Shown: positions 28,448-36,518, counted from the stretch's first letter. The stretch: 64,000 nt of DNA from Olivibacter sitiensis DSM 17696 (GCF_000427965.1 NZ_ATZA01000018.1:1-64000), one strand, 5' to 3'. Numbers and translations are program-made. Notes: a model not told the origin generated them from the letters alone.

Positions 28448-29671
28448 ATGAAACAGGATAGTGATAACACCTATATCCGCGTAGGTACGACGTTGTATAA
28501 GCGGGTGAAGAAGCCGTTGATCAGCGGTAAAGATGAAGATATGCTGATTGTGTGGAATTTGGATACCATCAAACAGGATTACCCCAACAATTGGCGGGAG
28601 GTTATCAAAGGTATCGACAAATACAATGGCTTCTGTACCATCCCGGAGCATTTGGACTACCGGAGAAGCTACCAAGGTTTCTATAACCTCTATGAACCTG
28701 TGGTACACGAACCCAAAGAGGGTACATATACTACTATTCTCCAATTTATCACCCATATTTTCGGGGAACAGTACGAATTAGGGCTCGATTATTTGCAGCA
28801 TTTGTATACCCAGCCCCGGCAACGTTTGCCCGTGCTGTGTCTGGTAAGCAGCGAGGGGAACACCGGGAAGACAACTTTCCTCAACCTGTTAAAGTCCGTC
28901 TTCGGCAATAACATGACGTTCAATACCAATGCCGATTTCCGGAGCAATTTCAACGCCGACTGGGTATCCAAATTGATTATCGCGATTGACGAAGTGTTGC
29001 TCGACAGGAGGGAAGACAGCGAGAAAATAAAAAACCTCAGTACCGCCAAATCCTACAAGGCAGAAGCCAAGGGCAAAGACCGTTTCGAGGTGGAATTTTT
29101 CGGCAAAATCATCCTGTGTTCCAACAATGAGGAAAACTTCATGGTCATCGGTTTGCAGGAAACCCGCTATTGGGTAAGGAAAGTACCCACATTACCATCG
29201 CTTGATCCGGATTTCCTCTGGAAACTTGAAGCAGAGATACCGGCATTTCTCGATTTTCTGCTTCACCGGAAACTGGCCACTAAAAACAGTTCCCGCATGT
29301 GGTTCACGCCGGAGCAGATTGCTACATCTGCCTTACGGAAGGTGAAGTCATATTATGTGAATAAGGTGGAATTGGAACTCTACGAGACCATCCGCGAAAT
29401 CATGGAGGCAAAGGAGGTGTTGGACTTTTGCCTGACCAATACCCACGCCAAGATCCTGTTGGAGCGATCAGGTATCAAGGTATCCCGTTCGCAGGTGCGC
29501 CACATCTTGGAAGACCAATGGCGTTTGAAGCAATACCCCAACGCGTCCACCTTTACCACGTATCTGTATGACCACAGCGGCTACCTATTGGAACTGGACG
29601 GCAAGGGCAGGTATTACCGGATTACCCAACAGGACTTGGAACGCATTTATAGTGGAATGTTGACTTTTTAA
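28448..29671 (+). CDS. VirE/D5-like primase-helicase of the mobile element
   Basis: A 407-residue SF3-like ATPase. Walker A is SEGNTGKT at residues 135-142, Walker B LIIAIDEV at 176-183, and sensor-like ILCSNNE near residue 226. The C-terminal winged-helix part is around 330-400. Such proteins unwind DNA for replication of integrative and mobilizable elements. It is followed directly by an array of GTCAAC/GTTGAC motifs that is a plausible origin; one more GTTGAC lies just before the gene (28429-28434). Confidence 0.8.
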   Translation: MKQDSDNTYIRVGTTLYKRVKKPLISGKDEDMLIVWNLDTIKQDYPNNWREVIKGIDKYNGFCTIPEHLDYRRSYQGFYNLYEPVVHEPKEGTYTTILQFITHIFGEQYELGLDYLQHLYTQPRQRLPVLCLVSSEGNTGKTTFLNLLKSVFGNNMTFNTNADFRSNFNADWVSKLIIAIDEVLLDRREDSEKIKNLSTAKSYKAEAKGKDRFEVEFFGKIILCSNNEENFMVIGLQETRYWVRKVPTLPSLDPDFLWKLEAEIPAFLDFLLHRKLATKNSSRMWFTPEQIATSALRKVKSYYVNKVELELYETIREIMEAKEVLDFCLTNTHAKILLERSGIKVSRSQVRHILEDQWRLKQYPNASTFTTYLYDHSGYLLELDGKGRYYRITQQDLERIYSGMLTF

Positions 29672-29847
29672 AGTAAGGTGTTAATAATGAGTTTTTTGAT
29701 AAGTCAACATTTGGTCAACAAATGGTCAACAATCAACAATAAAGTTGATAGGCTGTCAACAATCGAATCCAAATGTTGACCGGAAAGTTGATGGAAAGTT
29801 GACCGGTTAAACGGCAATAAAACAATGGCTTATGGTGAAAAGTCAAC
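29659..29847. repeat. GTCAAC/GTTGAC iteron array, candidate replication origin
   Basis: GTCAAC occurs at 29703, 29714 and 29725 (exact 11-base spacing) and again at 29755. The complementary GTTGAC/GTTGAT occurs at 29744, 29775, 29787 and 29798 (12- and 11-base spacing among the last three). Outliers lie at 29659 (inside the end of the primase gene) and 29842. Two oppositely oriented, helically phased triplets around a centre near 29750 suggest cooperative binding by an element-encoded replication protein. Confidence 0.6.
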
Positions 29848-29869
29848 ATAGCAACATTTTTAAGGTTCA

Positions 29870-29902
29870 CTTTTGCTGTCTTTTTTCTTTAGCCAGCAAA
29901 AG
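29870..29902. repeat. inverted repeat upstream of the oriT-like hairpin
   Basis: The perfect 9-bp arms CTTTTGCTG (29870-29878) and CAGCAAAAG (29894-29902) are separated by 15 pyrimidine-rich bases. The repeat lies between the iteron array and the larger hairpin at 29951, in the non-coding replication/mobilization region. Confidence 0.5.
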
Positions 29903-29950
29903 GAAAAATACGATAACAAACCCGTATATGGAGAGGGTAGGTCGCATGTG

Positions 29951-29992
29951 CGAAGCAAGCCATGTTTCCGTCAGACGGAAACGCTTGCTTCG
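29951..29992. other. candidate oriT hairpin
   Basis: A 42-base inverted repeat: outer arms CGAAGCAAGC (29951-29960) and GCTTGCTTCG (29983-29992), inner arms GTTTCCGT (29964-29971) and ACGGAAAC (29975-29982), with a cag loop and a cat bulge on one side only. It is 46 bases upstream of mobC and close to the relaxase gene, the usual place for the oriT inverted repeat of MOBP-type elements. The nick site is not identifiable by eye. Confidence 0.55.
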
Positions 29993-30038
29993 GCGTATTT
30001 ACCACTTCGTTTGTACGTATATCCAACTATAGCTATAT

Positions 30039-30371
30039 ATGGCAAGACCGACTAAAGAGAGAAAAGACCAGCGGTACATCCGTGTCACCGTGCGGCTTAC
30101 GGAAGCGGAATCCGCGCAATTGGAAAAGCTTTCTGCCTATGCGGGCCTGCAAGCTTCGGAGGTAATCCGCGAGGCCGTATTTAAGAATAGGATACTACAA
30201 GCCAAAGTGCCGGTGCTGGATCAGCAAACATACGTGGAGTTGAAGCGCATCGGCAACAACATTAATCAGATTGCTAAGCACCTGAATTCCGGACAGGATG
30301 TTGGTGCCAAGGTGTATTTGGAAACAATTGAAAAGCAGTTATCCATCATCCTAAAAAAACTCATCCAATGA
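30039..30371 (+). CDS. MobC-type relaxosome accessory protein
   Basis: A 110-residue protein. The N-terminal ribbon-helix-helix-like part (VTVRLTEAESAQLEKLSAYAG, residues about 16-36) and the C-terminal segment RIGNNINQIAKHLN (about 70-83) are the hallmark of MobC-type relaxosome proteins. It would bind oriT and help the relaxase nick. Its stop overlaps the relaxase ATG by 4 bases (ATGA), so the two are translationally coupled. Confidence 0.85.
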   Translation: MARPTKERKDQRYIRVTVRLTEAESAQLEKLSAYAGLQASEVIREAVFKNRILQAKVPVLDQQTYVELKRIGNNINQIAKHLNSGQDVGAKVYLETIEKQLSIILKKLIQ

Positions 30372-31570
30372 TTGCCAAACAATCCATCGGTAAATCGTTC
30401 ATGGGCGCGTTGCATTACAACCTGCGGAAGGTGTTCAGCAGAAATGAGGAAGAACGAGCAGAATTGTTGGAAACCAATTTTTCCACGCTTGACAACAGCA
30501 CCGTTAAAAAGGAATTGGAGATCATGCGCTTGCGGAATCCACATTTGCAACGGAATACCTATCATGCCAGCTTGAACTTTTCCGATAAGGAGCAAATCAG
30601 CAACAAAACGATGCTGTCCATTGCCAAAGAATATATGGAACGGATGGGATTCGATGACAACCTGTATTGCATCTTCCGGCATCACGATACTTCGCATCCA
30701 CATTGTCATATTTTGGCGTTGCGCAATCGCTTTGATGGCAAAGTGGTGAGCGACAGCAACAATTATCAGCGCAGTGAGAAAATTGTCCGCGAGCTGGAAA
30801 ATAAATACGGACTGATAGAAGTTATCGATAGCAAACAATCGAAACACAAGGCTCCGACCAAGGACGAAATCGAAATGGCGCTCCGTACCGGAAGCCCCTC
30901 AATGAAAATGCTGCTACAGGAAAAAGTGGCGGCGGCCATCGAATCATCAAAGGACATGGGCGATTTTATCGGCACGCTCCGTAAGGACGGCATCGACCTA
31001 TTGTTCAACCAAGCCCGCACCGGGCGGGTTTCCGGCATCACCTATTTCATGGATGGTTTCATGGTGACAGGTCGATCATTGGGGCAACAATTTAAATGGA
31101 GTTCACTATTAAAGGAGATTTACTATGAGCAAGCTCAACATGGCGAGGCAATTGGCCAAGCAAACGACCGGACAAAAGCAAAATACGGAGAAAGAGCAAC
31201 GGGAACAACCGCTGACCATCGACAAGGCTTTGGCGGAAATGTTCACCATGATACTGGAAAATCAAAAGGTGTTGAACCGATTTCAGCACGACATAGCGAG
31301 CGTCATCAACAAGCGACTTCCAAATTCAGCAGCGACGGATCAGCGACTGGCGAAGATAGAGACGACACTTTTGGAGATTACCCGCGCAATGCCGGAATAC
31401 AACAAGCAGCAACGGAAAACGAGAAATCTTTTGATGGCGATATTTTTCCTGAGCACGATACCATTTCTCGCACTGGTAGCAGCTCTTGGTTTGATGGCTT
31501 GGCTATCGAGATAACACCCGACGAAGATGACGAGCGGCTCAAGCGAAAGAAGCGGGGATTAGGACGGTAA
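30368..31570 (+). CDS. MOBP-type relaxase (mobilization nuclease)
   Basis: A 400-residue relaxase. The N-terminal half is the catalytic domain: candidate nucleophile Y17 (ALHYNLRK) and the metal-binding cluster HHDTSHPHCHI at residues 105-115. It would nick oriT and pilot the strand during conjugative transfer using machinery from another element, as no type IV secretion genes are present here. From about residue 253 on, the sequence is low-complexity and polar, and this stretch is overlapped in another frame by a second ORF (31125-31514) with better protein-like features. Confidence 0.85.
   Translation: MIAKQSIGKSFMGALHYNLRKVFSRNEEERAELLETNFSTLDNSTVKKELEIMRLRNPHLQRNTYHASLNFSDKEQISNKTMLSIAKEYMERMGFDDNLYCIFRHHDTSHPHCHILALRNRFDGKVVSDSNNYQRSEKIVRELENKYGLIEVIDSKQSKHKAPTKDEIEMALRTGSPSMKMLLQEKVAAAIESSKDMGDFIGTLRKDGIDLLFNQARTGRVSGITYFMDGFMVTGRSLGQQFKWSSLLKEIYYEQAQHGEAIGQANDRTKAKYGERATGTTADHRQGFGGNVHHDTGKSKGVEPISARHSERHQQATSKFSSDGSATGEDRDDTFGDYPRNAGIQQAATENEKSFDGDIFPEHDTISRTGSSSWFDGLAIEITPDEDDERLKRKKRGLGR
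31125..31514 (+). CDS. membrane-anchored mobilization protein nested within the relaxase gene
   Basis: A 129-residue frame lying wholly inside the relaxase gene in a different frame. It has a strong Shine-Dalgarno AAAGGAG at 31111-31117, 7 bases before its ATG. The protein has a polar N terminus, a predicted helical/coiled middle (ENQKVLNRFQHDIASVINK), and one clear transmembrane helix near the C terminus (LLMAIFFLSTIPFLALVAAL). The arrangement recalls RSF1010 MobB and ColE1 MbeB, small membrane-associated mobilization proteins encoded inside their relaxase genes. Homology to them is not claimed. Confidence 0.65.
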   Translation: MSKLNMARQLAKQTTGQKQNTEKEQREQPLTIDKALAEMFTMILENQKVLNRFQHDIASVINKRLPNSAATDQRLAKIETTLLEITRAMPEYNKQQRKTRNLLMAIFFLSTIPFLALVAALGLMAWLSR

Positions 31571-31607
31571 ACAGCCTATTTATGCGTATATTTGCCATAT
31601 CCTAACG

Positions 31608-32291
31608 ATGAAGATTACGGTCATTTCCGATACCCACGGCCAGCACCGGTCACTGAAATTGCCAAAAGGCGATATACTCATCCACGCTGGTGACGTAAGC
31701 AAGCGGGGGCATCCAGTTGAGATTGAAGATTTTTTGGATTGGTTCAGCAAGCAGAAATTCACTTACAAGGTATTCATCGCGGGCAACCACGATTTCTTTT
31801 TCGAGCAGGCGCACCCACGGATTATCGAGCAGATGATTCCCAAAGGCGTGATTTACCTAAATGATTCCGGTTGTGAAATCGAGGGATTGAAGCTATGGGG
31901 TTCGCCCATCACCCCGTGGTTCAATAATTGGGCATTCAATCGGGAGCGAGGAACTGAGATCAAACCGCATTGGGATCTGATACCCATAAATACCGACATT
32001 CTCATTACCCACGGCCCGCCTTTTGGCATCTTGGATGAGACGGTGTATAGCAAAAGAACGGGCTGTGAGGAATTATTGCTGAAAGTCTATCAAGTGAAGC
32101 CCAAGCTCCATGTTTTTGGGCATATCCATGAAGATTACGGGCAGTACATCAAAGGGGATACCACTTTCGTGAACGCCAGCGTGCTGGATGATCATTACCA
32201 ATTAGTACATCAGCCGGTGGTGATAAATCTTGATGAGAAAAGGCAATCTCGACATCAGCTATCAGCCAAAGAAGAAAGCCCGCTTTCTTAA
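31608..32291 (+). CDS. calcineurin-type metallophosphoesterase
   Basis: A 227-residue enzyme with the full metal-binding set: D8-x-H10 (ISDTHG), GD at 28-29 (HAGDVSKRG), GNHD at 59-62, a THGPP segment near 134 and GHIHE near 174. It resembles the MPPED/YfcE-like branch of cytoplasmic phosphodiesterases, whose substrates vary (nucleotides, phosphoesters). It lies downstream of the mobilization genes and may be cargo. Whether it acts on nucleic acid or a nucleotide signal is not visible. Confidence 0.82.
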   Translation: MKITVISDTHGQHRSLKLPKGDILIHAGDVSKRGHPVEIEDFLDWFSKQKFTYKVFIAGNHDFFFEQAHPRIIEQMIPKGVIYLNDSGCEIEGLKLWGSPITPWFNNWAFNRERGTEIKPHWDLIPINTDILITHGPPFGILDETVYSKRTGCEELLLKVYQVKPKLHVFGHIHEDYGQYIKGDTTFVNASVLDDHYQLVHQPVVINLDEKRQSRHQLSAKEESPLS

Positions 32292-32327
32292 AAACGGGCT
32301 CCCTAATAAAAGCAATCGGCCACTTTT

Positions 32328-32558
32328 TTACATTATCCGCTCGATATCTTCGTGAGATGGTGCGATGGCTTTCAGCAGGCTCATCGTACCATAAAACGGC
32401 TCCGTGATTTTTCGCTCACCGTTCTCGTTGAGAATCAGTGCGCATTGAAGCAGTTCAATCAATTCAGGATAGAGGCGACTCAACGTGTCGACTTCCAAAC
32501 CGCCAACGTCTTTGGGATCAAACTCAATGATGAGTTTGTTTGGTTCAATGGTGACCAT
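32328..32558 (-). CDS. small acidic protein of unknown function
   Basis: A 76-residue acidic protein, not recognised. It begins MVTIEPNKLIIEFDP and has no membrane segment. Its leader (TAATTCCTTxAATCTTTAGATATG) is repeated 122 bases upstream in front of a 25-codon ORF, and a TAnnTTTG promoter box and a palindromic operator lie further upstream. It is divergent from the XRE regulator at 33050 and probably under its control. Confidence 0.55.
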   Translation of the reverse strand: MVTIEPNKLIIEFDPKDVGGLEVDTLSRLYPELIELLQCALILNENGERKITEPFYGTMSLLKAIAPSHEDIERIM

Positions 32559-32602
32559 ATCTAAAGATTTAAGGAATTAAAAAATCCCTTGCTTTAGGTG
32601 TC

Positions 32603-32680
32603 CTAACGCTCTTTAGAAGGCGTCCGGGGGCTTTCGCCTGATCCGCACCATAACAAGGGGTAACTTAATGCTTTGTTCAT
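32603..32680 (-). CDS. 25-codon upstream ORF with duplicated leader
   Basis: On the minus strand an ATG at 32680 opens a 25-residue frame (MNKALSYPLLWCGSG, then a polar tail) ending in TAG. The bases before this ATG repeat almost exactly those before the ATG of the next gene (32558). It could be a leader peptide or a trace of a duplicated gene start. There is no family match. Confidence 0.3.
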   Translation of the reverse strand: MNKALSYPLLWCGSGESPRTPSKER

Positions 32681-32701
32681 ATCTAAAGATTCAAGGAATT
32701 A

Positions 32702-32709
32702 CAAATGTA
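32702..32709 (-). promoter_or_regulatory. -7 promoter box of the minus-strand unit
   Basis: Read on the minus strand the sequence is TACATTTG, which fits TAnnTTTG. It lies 22 bases before the first ATG (32680) and next to the palindrome at 32741-32757. No good TTTG -33 box is seen. Confidence 0.4.
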
Positions 32710-32740
32710 CCGTAATTAATTGGTTTTTGGAATAAAATTT

Positions 32741-32757
32741 ATCTCAAAAAATGAGAT
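32741..32757. promoter_or_regulatory. operator palindrome, copy 1
   Basis: ATCTCA-N5-TGAGAT, a perfect 6-bp-arm palindrome over 17 bases, about 32 bases upstream of the minus-strand -7 box. The same palindrome recurs at 32983-32999. Confidence 0.6.
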
Positions 32758-32982
32758 GTCAGTCCAATACGACAAAATACACTGTTCTCTGAAATTAGCT
32801 AAGGATGATTTGCTTATCCATTCTGGAGAAGTACGTAGGTAATTGCATGACCATAAATCGGACACATACGCCAGTGTTGATCTCTTAATAAGCCGTTTCC
32901 GGTTTTCCGTATTTTTTAATATGCCTCGTTGATTAATTTTGATTGACTTGGTGCTGGATTATTTATGCTGCATTATTAGTCT

Positions 32983-32999
32983 ATCTCACAAAATGAGAT
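32983..32999. promoter_or_regulatory. operator palindrome, copy 2
   Basis: ATCTCA-N5-TGAGAT again, differing from copy 1 only in one spacer base, 50 bases upstream of the XRE gene's ATG. The two identical sites on either side of the divergent intergenic region suggest that the XRE protein binds both. Confidence 0.6.
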
Positions 33000-33049
33000 G
33001 ATAATCGGATTTTTGCGTATATTGTGAGGCAATTTCAATAAGCTGAACG

Positions 33050-33256
33050 ATGAACCGAATCAAAGCCGTATTGCAGGAGAAAGGGCTAACGCAAACGTGG
33101 CTGTCCGAGCAATTGGGTAAAAGCTATAATATGGTGAATGCATATGTGCAAAATCGGCAACAGCCGAGGTTGGAGGTGCTGTTTGAGATTGCAAGGATTT
33201 TAGAGGTGGAGGCTAAGGATTTGATTGAAAATATTGGTGCTGTTAAAAGATATTAA
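33050..33256 (+). CDS. XRE-family regulator (restriction-modification control-type protein)
   Basis: A 68-residue protein that is essentially one Cro/C1-type helix-turn-helix: GLTQTWLSEQLGKSYNMVN with a recognition helix at about residues 24-34. Size and position (directly upstream of a Type III restriction-modification operon) match the small C-protein-like regulators that delay restriction after entry into a new host. Twin palindromes upstream are likely binding sites. The spacer to res holds a short palindrome, ATCCAA-G-TTGGAT (33286-33298). Confidence 0.8.
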   Translation: MNRIKAVLQEKGLTQTWLSEQLGKSYNMVNAYVQNRQQPRLEVLFEIARILEVEAKDLIENIGAVKRY

Positions 33257-33357
33257 AGCAGCACTTAACTAATACAAATCGTAGAATCCAAGTTGGATGG
33301 ATGACAGGATAGTAAAGCAGAATACAGACAGATAGGCTAATATGAAAGAATAGCACA

Positions 33358-36153
33358 ATGAATATTAATAACCCCTTTAAAATATTGTCTCCCAACGAAA
33401 GGTGGGCACCGACACAAAGCCAAATGGATGCTTTTCAAAACGCCTATGAAAAGCTGTTACCGCCATTGGTTTATAAAATCAGGCTTGCAGTTGCTAAATG
33501 GCGTGACGAAAATTATGCAGGTGCATCCGACACGACAAAATCACTTTTGAATTTTTGGTTTAATCAAGAGCATTTAATCGGGCAGACAAAATTCAGTTTT
33601 TTCTTTTCACAACGTGAAGCCATTGAATCAATCGTTTATCTGTATGAAATAGCCAACGCAAAAGACAAATACGAATTGATGAAGTTTGATTTATCAGGTC
33701 GTATCAGCACGGGTATGTTTGACGAAAACTGGACTCGTTACGTGGTAAAAATGGCAACAGGTGCGGGTAAGACGAAAGTGATGGGCTTGACTTTGGTTTG
33801 GTCTTATTTCCACAAACTCTATGAAGCCGACAGCACTCTCTCAAAAGATTTTTTGGTGATTGCTCCAAACATCATCGTTTTAAATCGTTTGAGAAAAGAT
33901 TTTGATGGACATAAAATGTTTTTTGACGAGCCTTTTATTCCTGACAATGGATTTGACAATAAAGACTGGAAAAACGATTTTCAATTAACGCTTCATATTC
34001 AAGATGACTTAAAACCTATAACAGAATCTGGAAACATTTTCCTGACCAACATTCATCGAGTATTTTTCAATGAAGAACCTGAACAGAGTTTTGAAACAAC
34101 TTTCTTAGGCGTAAAACCAAAACCTGACGCAGACACATCAAAAGGCTTAGACCTTGGTAAAATTCTGAGAAGCGATAAAATCAAAAATCTCGTTGTGCTG
34201 AACGACGAAGCCCATCACATTCACGATAGTTCATTGGCCTGGTTCAAAAGCATTGAAGACATCAACAATAAAATCAAACTGAAAACCGGCAACGGAATCA
34301 GTTTACAAGCAGACTACACCGCAACACCAAGACATAACAACGGAGCCATTTTCGTTCAAACCATTTGTGATTATCCGTTAGTAGAAGCCATAAAACACAA
34401 TGTTGTTAAATCGCCTGTTTTGCCTGACGAAACATCAAGGCAAAAAATTCAGGAAAAAGACAGCAACGATTTTGTTGAACGATACCGTGACTACATTCAT
34501 TTGGGCTATTTGGAATGGGAACAGCAGTATGAAGAACTGAAAAATCACAAAACACCAATTCTGTTCATTATGACGATGAACACCAAAGAAGCAGACCAAG
34601 CCGCAGCTTTTTTGGAAGCCAATTACCCGAAAATGAAAAATTCGGTGCTGACTATTCACACCAATAGTTCAGGTGAAATTGCATCCGATAAAAAGAACCT
34701 GACAAAAAAAGACAAAGAAGAATTAGACAAATTACGCAAAGCAGCGGACGATATTGACAAAGACTATTCGCCTTACAAAGCCGTTGTGTCGGTTTTGATG
34801 CTTCGTGAAGGTTGGGATGTTAGAAACGTTTCAACCATTGTCGGACTACGCCCTTATGGTGCGGATTCTAAAATACTTCCCGAACAGACTATTGGTCGTG
34901 GTTTAAGAAAAATGTTCTCTCTCGACACACCCGAAAAATTGGTGATTGTTGGAACACCTAAGTTTTTGGAGTTTGTCGAAGAACTGAAAACCGAAGGCGT
35001 TGAATTCCAATACAGCCCAATGGGTAAAGGTACAAAAGGAAAATCGCCTGTTATTGTTGAAGTGGACAAGGAAAATCACGACAAGGATTTAGATAAACTG
35101 GATATTCCGATTCCACAAATGAGTCCGAGAATTTATCGTGAGTTCAAGAATTTGGAATTCATTGACGTAAGTAGACTCAAAAACGAAAAAGTTCCCCTTA
35201 AAAAATTCAGTTCGGACGAATTGCAAGAAATTGTATTCAATGATATTGAAGGCAACCTTTCTCACAAAACAGTTTTTAAAGACACAGTTCCCGACTATCG
35301 AAATGTAATTGGCTTTTTCACTTCTTCTATTTTAAAAGACAGCCGATTGGTTAGCGGCTTTAATATTCTTTATCCGAAAGTTGAAAGCTTTATCAAGTAT
35401 CAGCTTTTTACCAATGAAGTTGAATTGAGCAACCCGCAGACATTAAGAAATCTTTCCGAAGTAAAGCCAAAGGAAGTTTTACGAACCACGTTCAAAAAGG
35501 CAATTGATGAACTAACCGTAACCGATAAGGGAACAGCAGAAGTAAAAAACTATATTTCGCTAAAACTAACCAAACCAAAGGTTGCCGAAAACCAACCTTT
35601 CCTTGTTCCTAAAAAATCGGTATTCAACAAAATCATTGGCGACAATCCGTTTGAACTGGAAGTAGCATCATTTCTTGAAAGTCGTTTTTCAGATGTAATT
35701 GCCTATGCCAAAAACACAATGGGCGAAGGCGGTATCAACTTCAAAATTGAATATCAGGCTCAAGACGGAAACATTCGGGAATATTTTCCTGACTTCTTTG
35801 TAAAAACTGGAACGAGCACTTTTTACATTCTTGAAACCAAAGGCAGAGAAGATTTAGACGATTGGCTAAAAATTAAACGATTGACAACTTGGTGTAAAGA
35901 CATCAACAATGCGCAAAGCGAATACACATACAATCCTGTGTATGTAAAGCAGGAAAAATGGGATGAGGTAAAGAACAATCTGAAATCATTCCAAGACCTT
36001 GTTTCTATATTTTTTATTAAAGACTTCCGCAAAAAACTTTCTAAGGAAGACGCTATTCAACTCATCAAAAAGGGTGCAGACGTATCAAACTTTGGCGACC
36101 CTGTGGAATGGCAGAAGAAAGACAGAGCGGAGCGTAAAATCAATGGGCTATGA
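33358..36153 (+). CDS. Type III restriction enzyme, Res subunit (helicase-nuclease)
   Basis: A 931-residue protein. SF2 helicase motifs: Walker A ATGAGKT at residues 133-139, NDEAHH (DEAH box) near 282-287, and QTIGRGLRK (motif VI) near 511. The C-terminal PD-(D/E)xK nuclease has YFPDFF near 812 and LETKGRE near 826. It moves on DNA after recognition by Mod and cuts near unmodified sites. The stop overlaps the next gene's ATG (ATGA). Visibly more AT-rich than the mobilization genes before it. Confidence 0.92.
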   Translation: MNINNPFKILSPNERWAPTQSQMDAFQNAYEKLLPPLVYKIRLAVAKWRDENYAGASDTTKSLLNFWFNQEHLIGQTKFSFFFSQREAIESIVYLYEIANAKDKYELMKFDLSGRISTGMFDENWTRYVVKMATGAGKTKVMGLTLVWSYFHKLYEADSTLSKDFLVIAPNIIVLNRLRKDFDGHKMFFDEPFIPDNGFDNKDWKNDFQLTLHIQDDLKPITESGNIFLTNIHRVFFNEEPEQSFETTFLGVKPKPDADTSKGLDLGKILRSDKIKNLVVLNDEAHHIHDSSLAWFKSIEDINNKIKLKTGNGISLQADYTATPRHNNGAIFVQTICDYPLVEAIKHNVVKSPVLPDETSRQKIQEKDSNDFVERYRDYIHLGYLEWEQQYEELKNHKTPILFIMTMNTKEADQAAAFLEANYPKMKNSVLTIHTNSSGEIASDKKNLTKKDKEELDKLRKAADDIDKDYSPYKAVVSVLMLREGWDVRNVSTIVGLRPYGADSKILPEQTIGRGLRKMFSLDTPEKLVIVGTPKFLEFVEELKTEGVEFQYSPMGKGTKGKSPVIVEVDKENHDKDLDKLDIPIPQMSPRIYREFKNLEFIDVSRLKNEKVPLKKFSSDELQEIVFNDIEGNLSHKTVFKDTVPDYRNVIGFFTSSILKDSRLVSGFNILYPKVESFIKYQLFTNEVELSNPQTLRNLSEVKPKEVLRTTFKKAIDELTVTDKGTAEVKNYISLKLTKPKVAENQPFLVPKKSVFNKIIGDNPFELEVASFLESRFSDVIAYAKNTMGEGGINFKIEYQAQDGNIREYFPDFFVKTGTSTFYILETKGREDLDDWLKIKRLTTWCKDINNAQSEYTYNPVYVKQEKWDEVKNNLKSFQDLVSIFFIKDFRKKLSKEDAIQLIKKGADVSNFGDPVEWQKKDRAERKINGL

Positions 36154-36518
36154 GATTAATAGATAGCAACATATTGATTTACGCTGCAAAGCCAGAATTT
36201 CCGCAATTAAAGGAATTGTTGGGAGAAGAAGATTTGGCTGTTTCTGAATTAACCAAACTTGAAGTATTGGGGTATCACGGTTTAACTGAGGAAGCCGAAG
36301 AATACTTCAAAGCCGTATTTTCATTGGTTACCATTTTGCCAATTACAAGTGAAGTAATTGATAGAGCTACTGAACTAAAGCAGCAAAGAAATATGAAATC
36401 GGCTGATGCGATAATTGCCGCAACAGCATTATTGTATTGCACAGAAATAATTACAAGGAACACAGGCGACTTTGACCACATTCCTGGTTTAACAGTAAAC
36501 AATCCAATTGACAATTGA
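36150..36518 (+). CDS. PIN-domain nuclease embedded between res and mod
   Basis: A 122-residue VapC-like PIN protein with all four acidic positions present: D5 (RLIDSNIL), E38 (TKLEVLG), D86 (KSADAIIAAT) and D107 (TGDFDHI). PIN proteins are Mg-dependent RNases, usually VapC toxins. No VapB-like antitoxin frame is seen beside it. Its start overlaps the res stop by 4 bases and its stop overlaps the mod start by 4 bases, so it is an integral member of the operon. Confidence 0.85.
   Translation: MRLIDSNILIYAAKPEFPQLKELLGEEDLAVSELTKLEVLGYHGLTEEAEEYFKAVFSLVTILPITSEVIDRATELKQQRNMKSADAIIAATALLYCTEIITRNTGDFDHIPGLTVNNPIDN

Noticed and set aside
29659-29847. Repeat array considered as a CRISPR
   Set aside because: Units are only 6 bases with 5-base gaps, occur in both orientations, and there are no cas genes nearby.
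31608-32291. Metallophosphoesterase as a defence effector
   Set aside because: The motifs are general for calcineurin-like phosphoesterases and it is not coupled to the restriction operon; no specific evidence for a defence role.
36150-36518. PIN gene considered as half of a VapBC toxin-antitoxin pair
   Set aside because: No antitoxin-like frame lies beside it; it overlaps res and mod directly, so it is treated as part of that operon.
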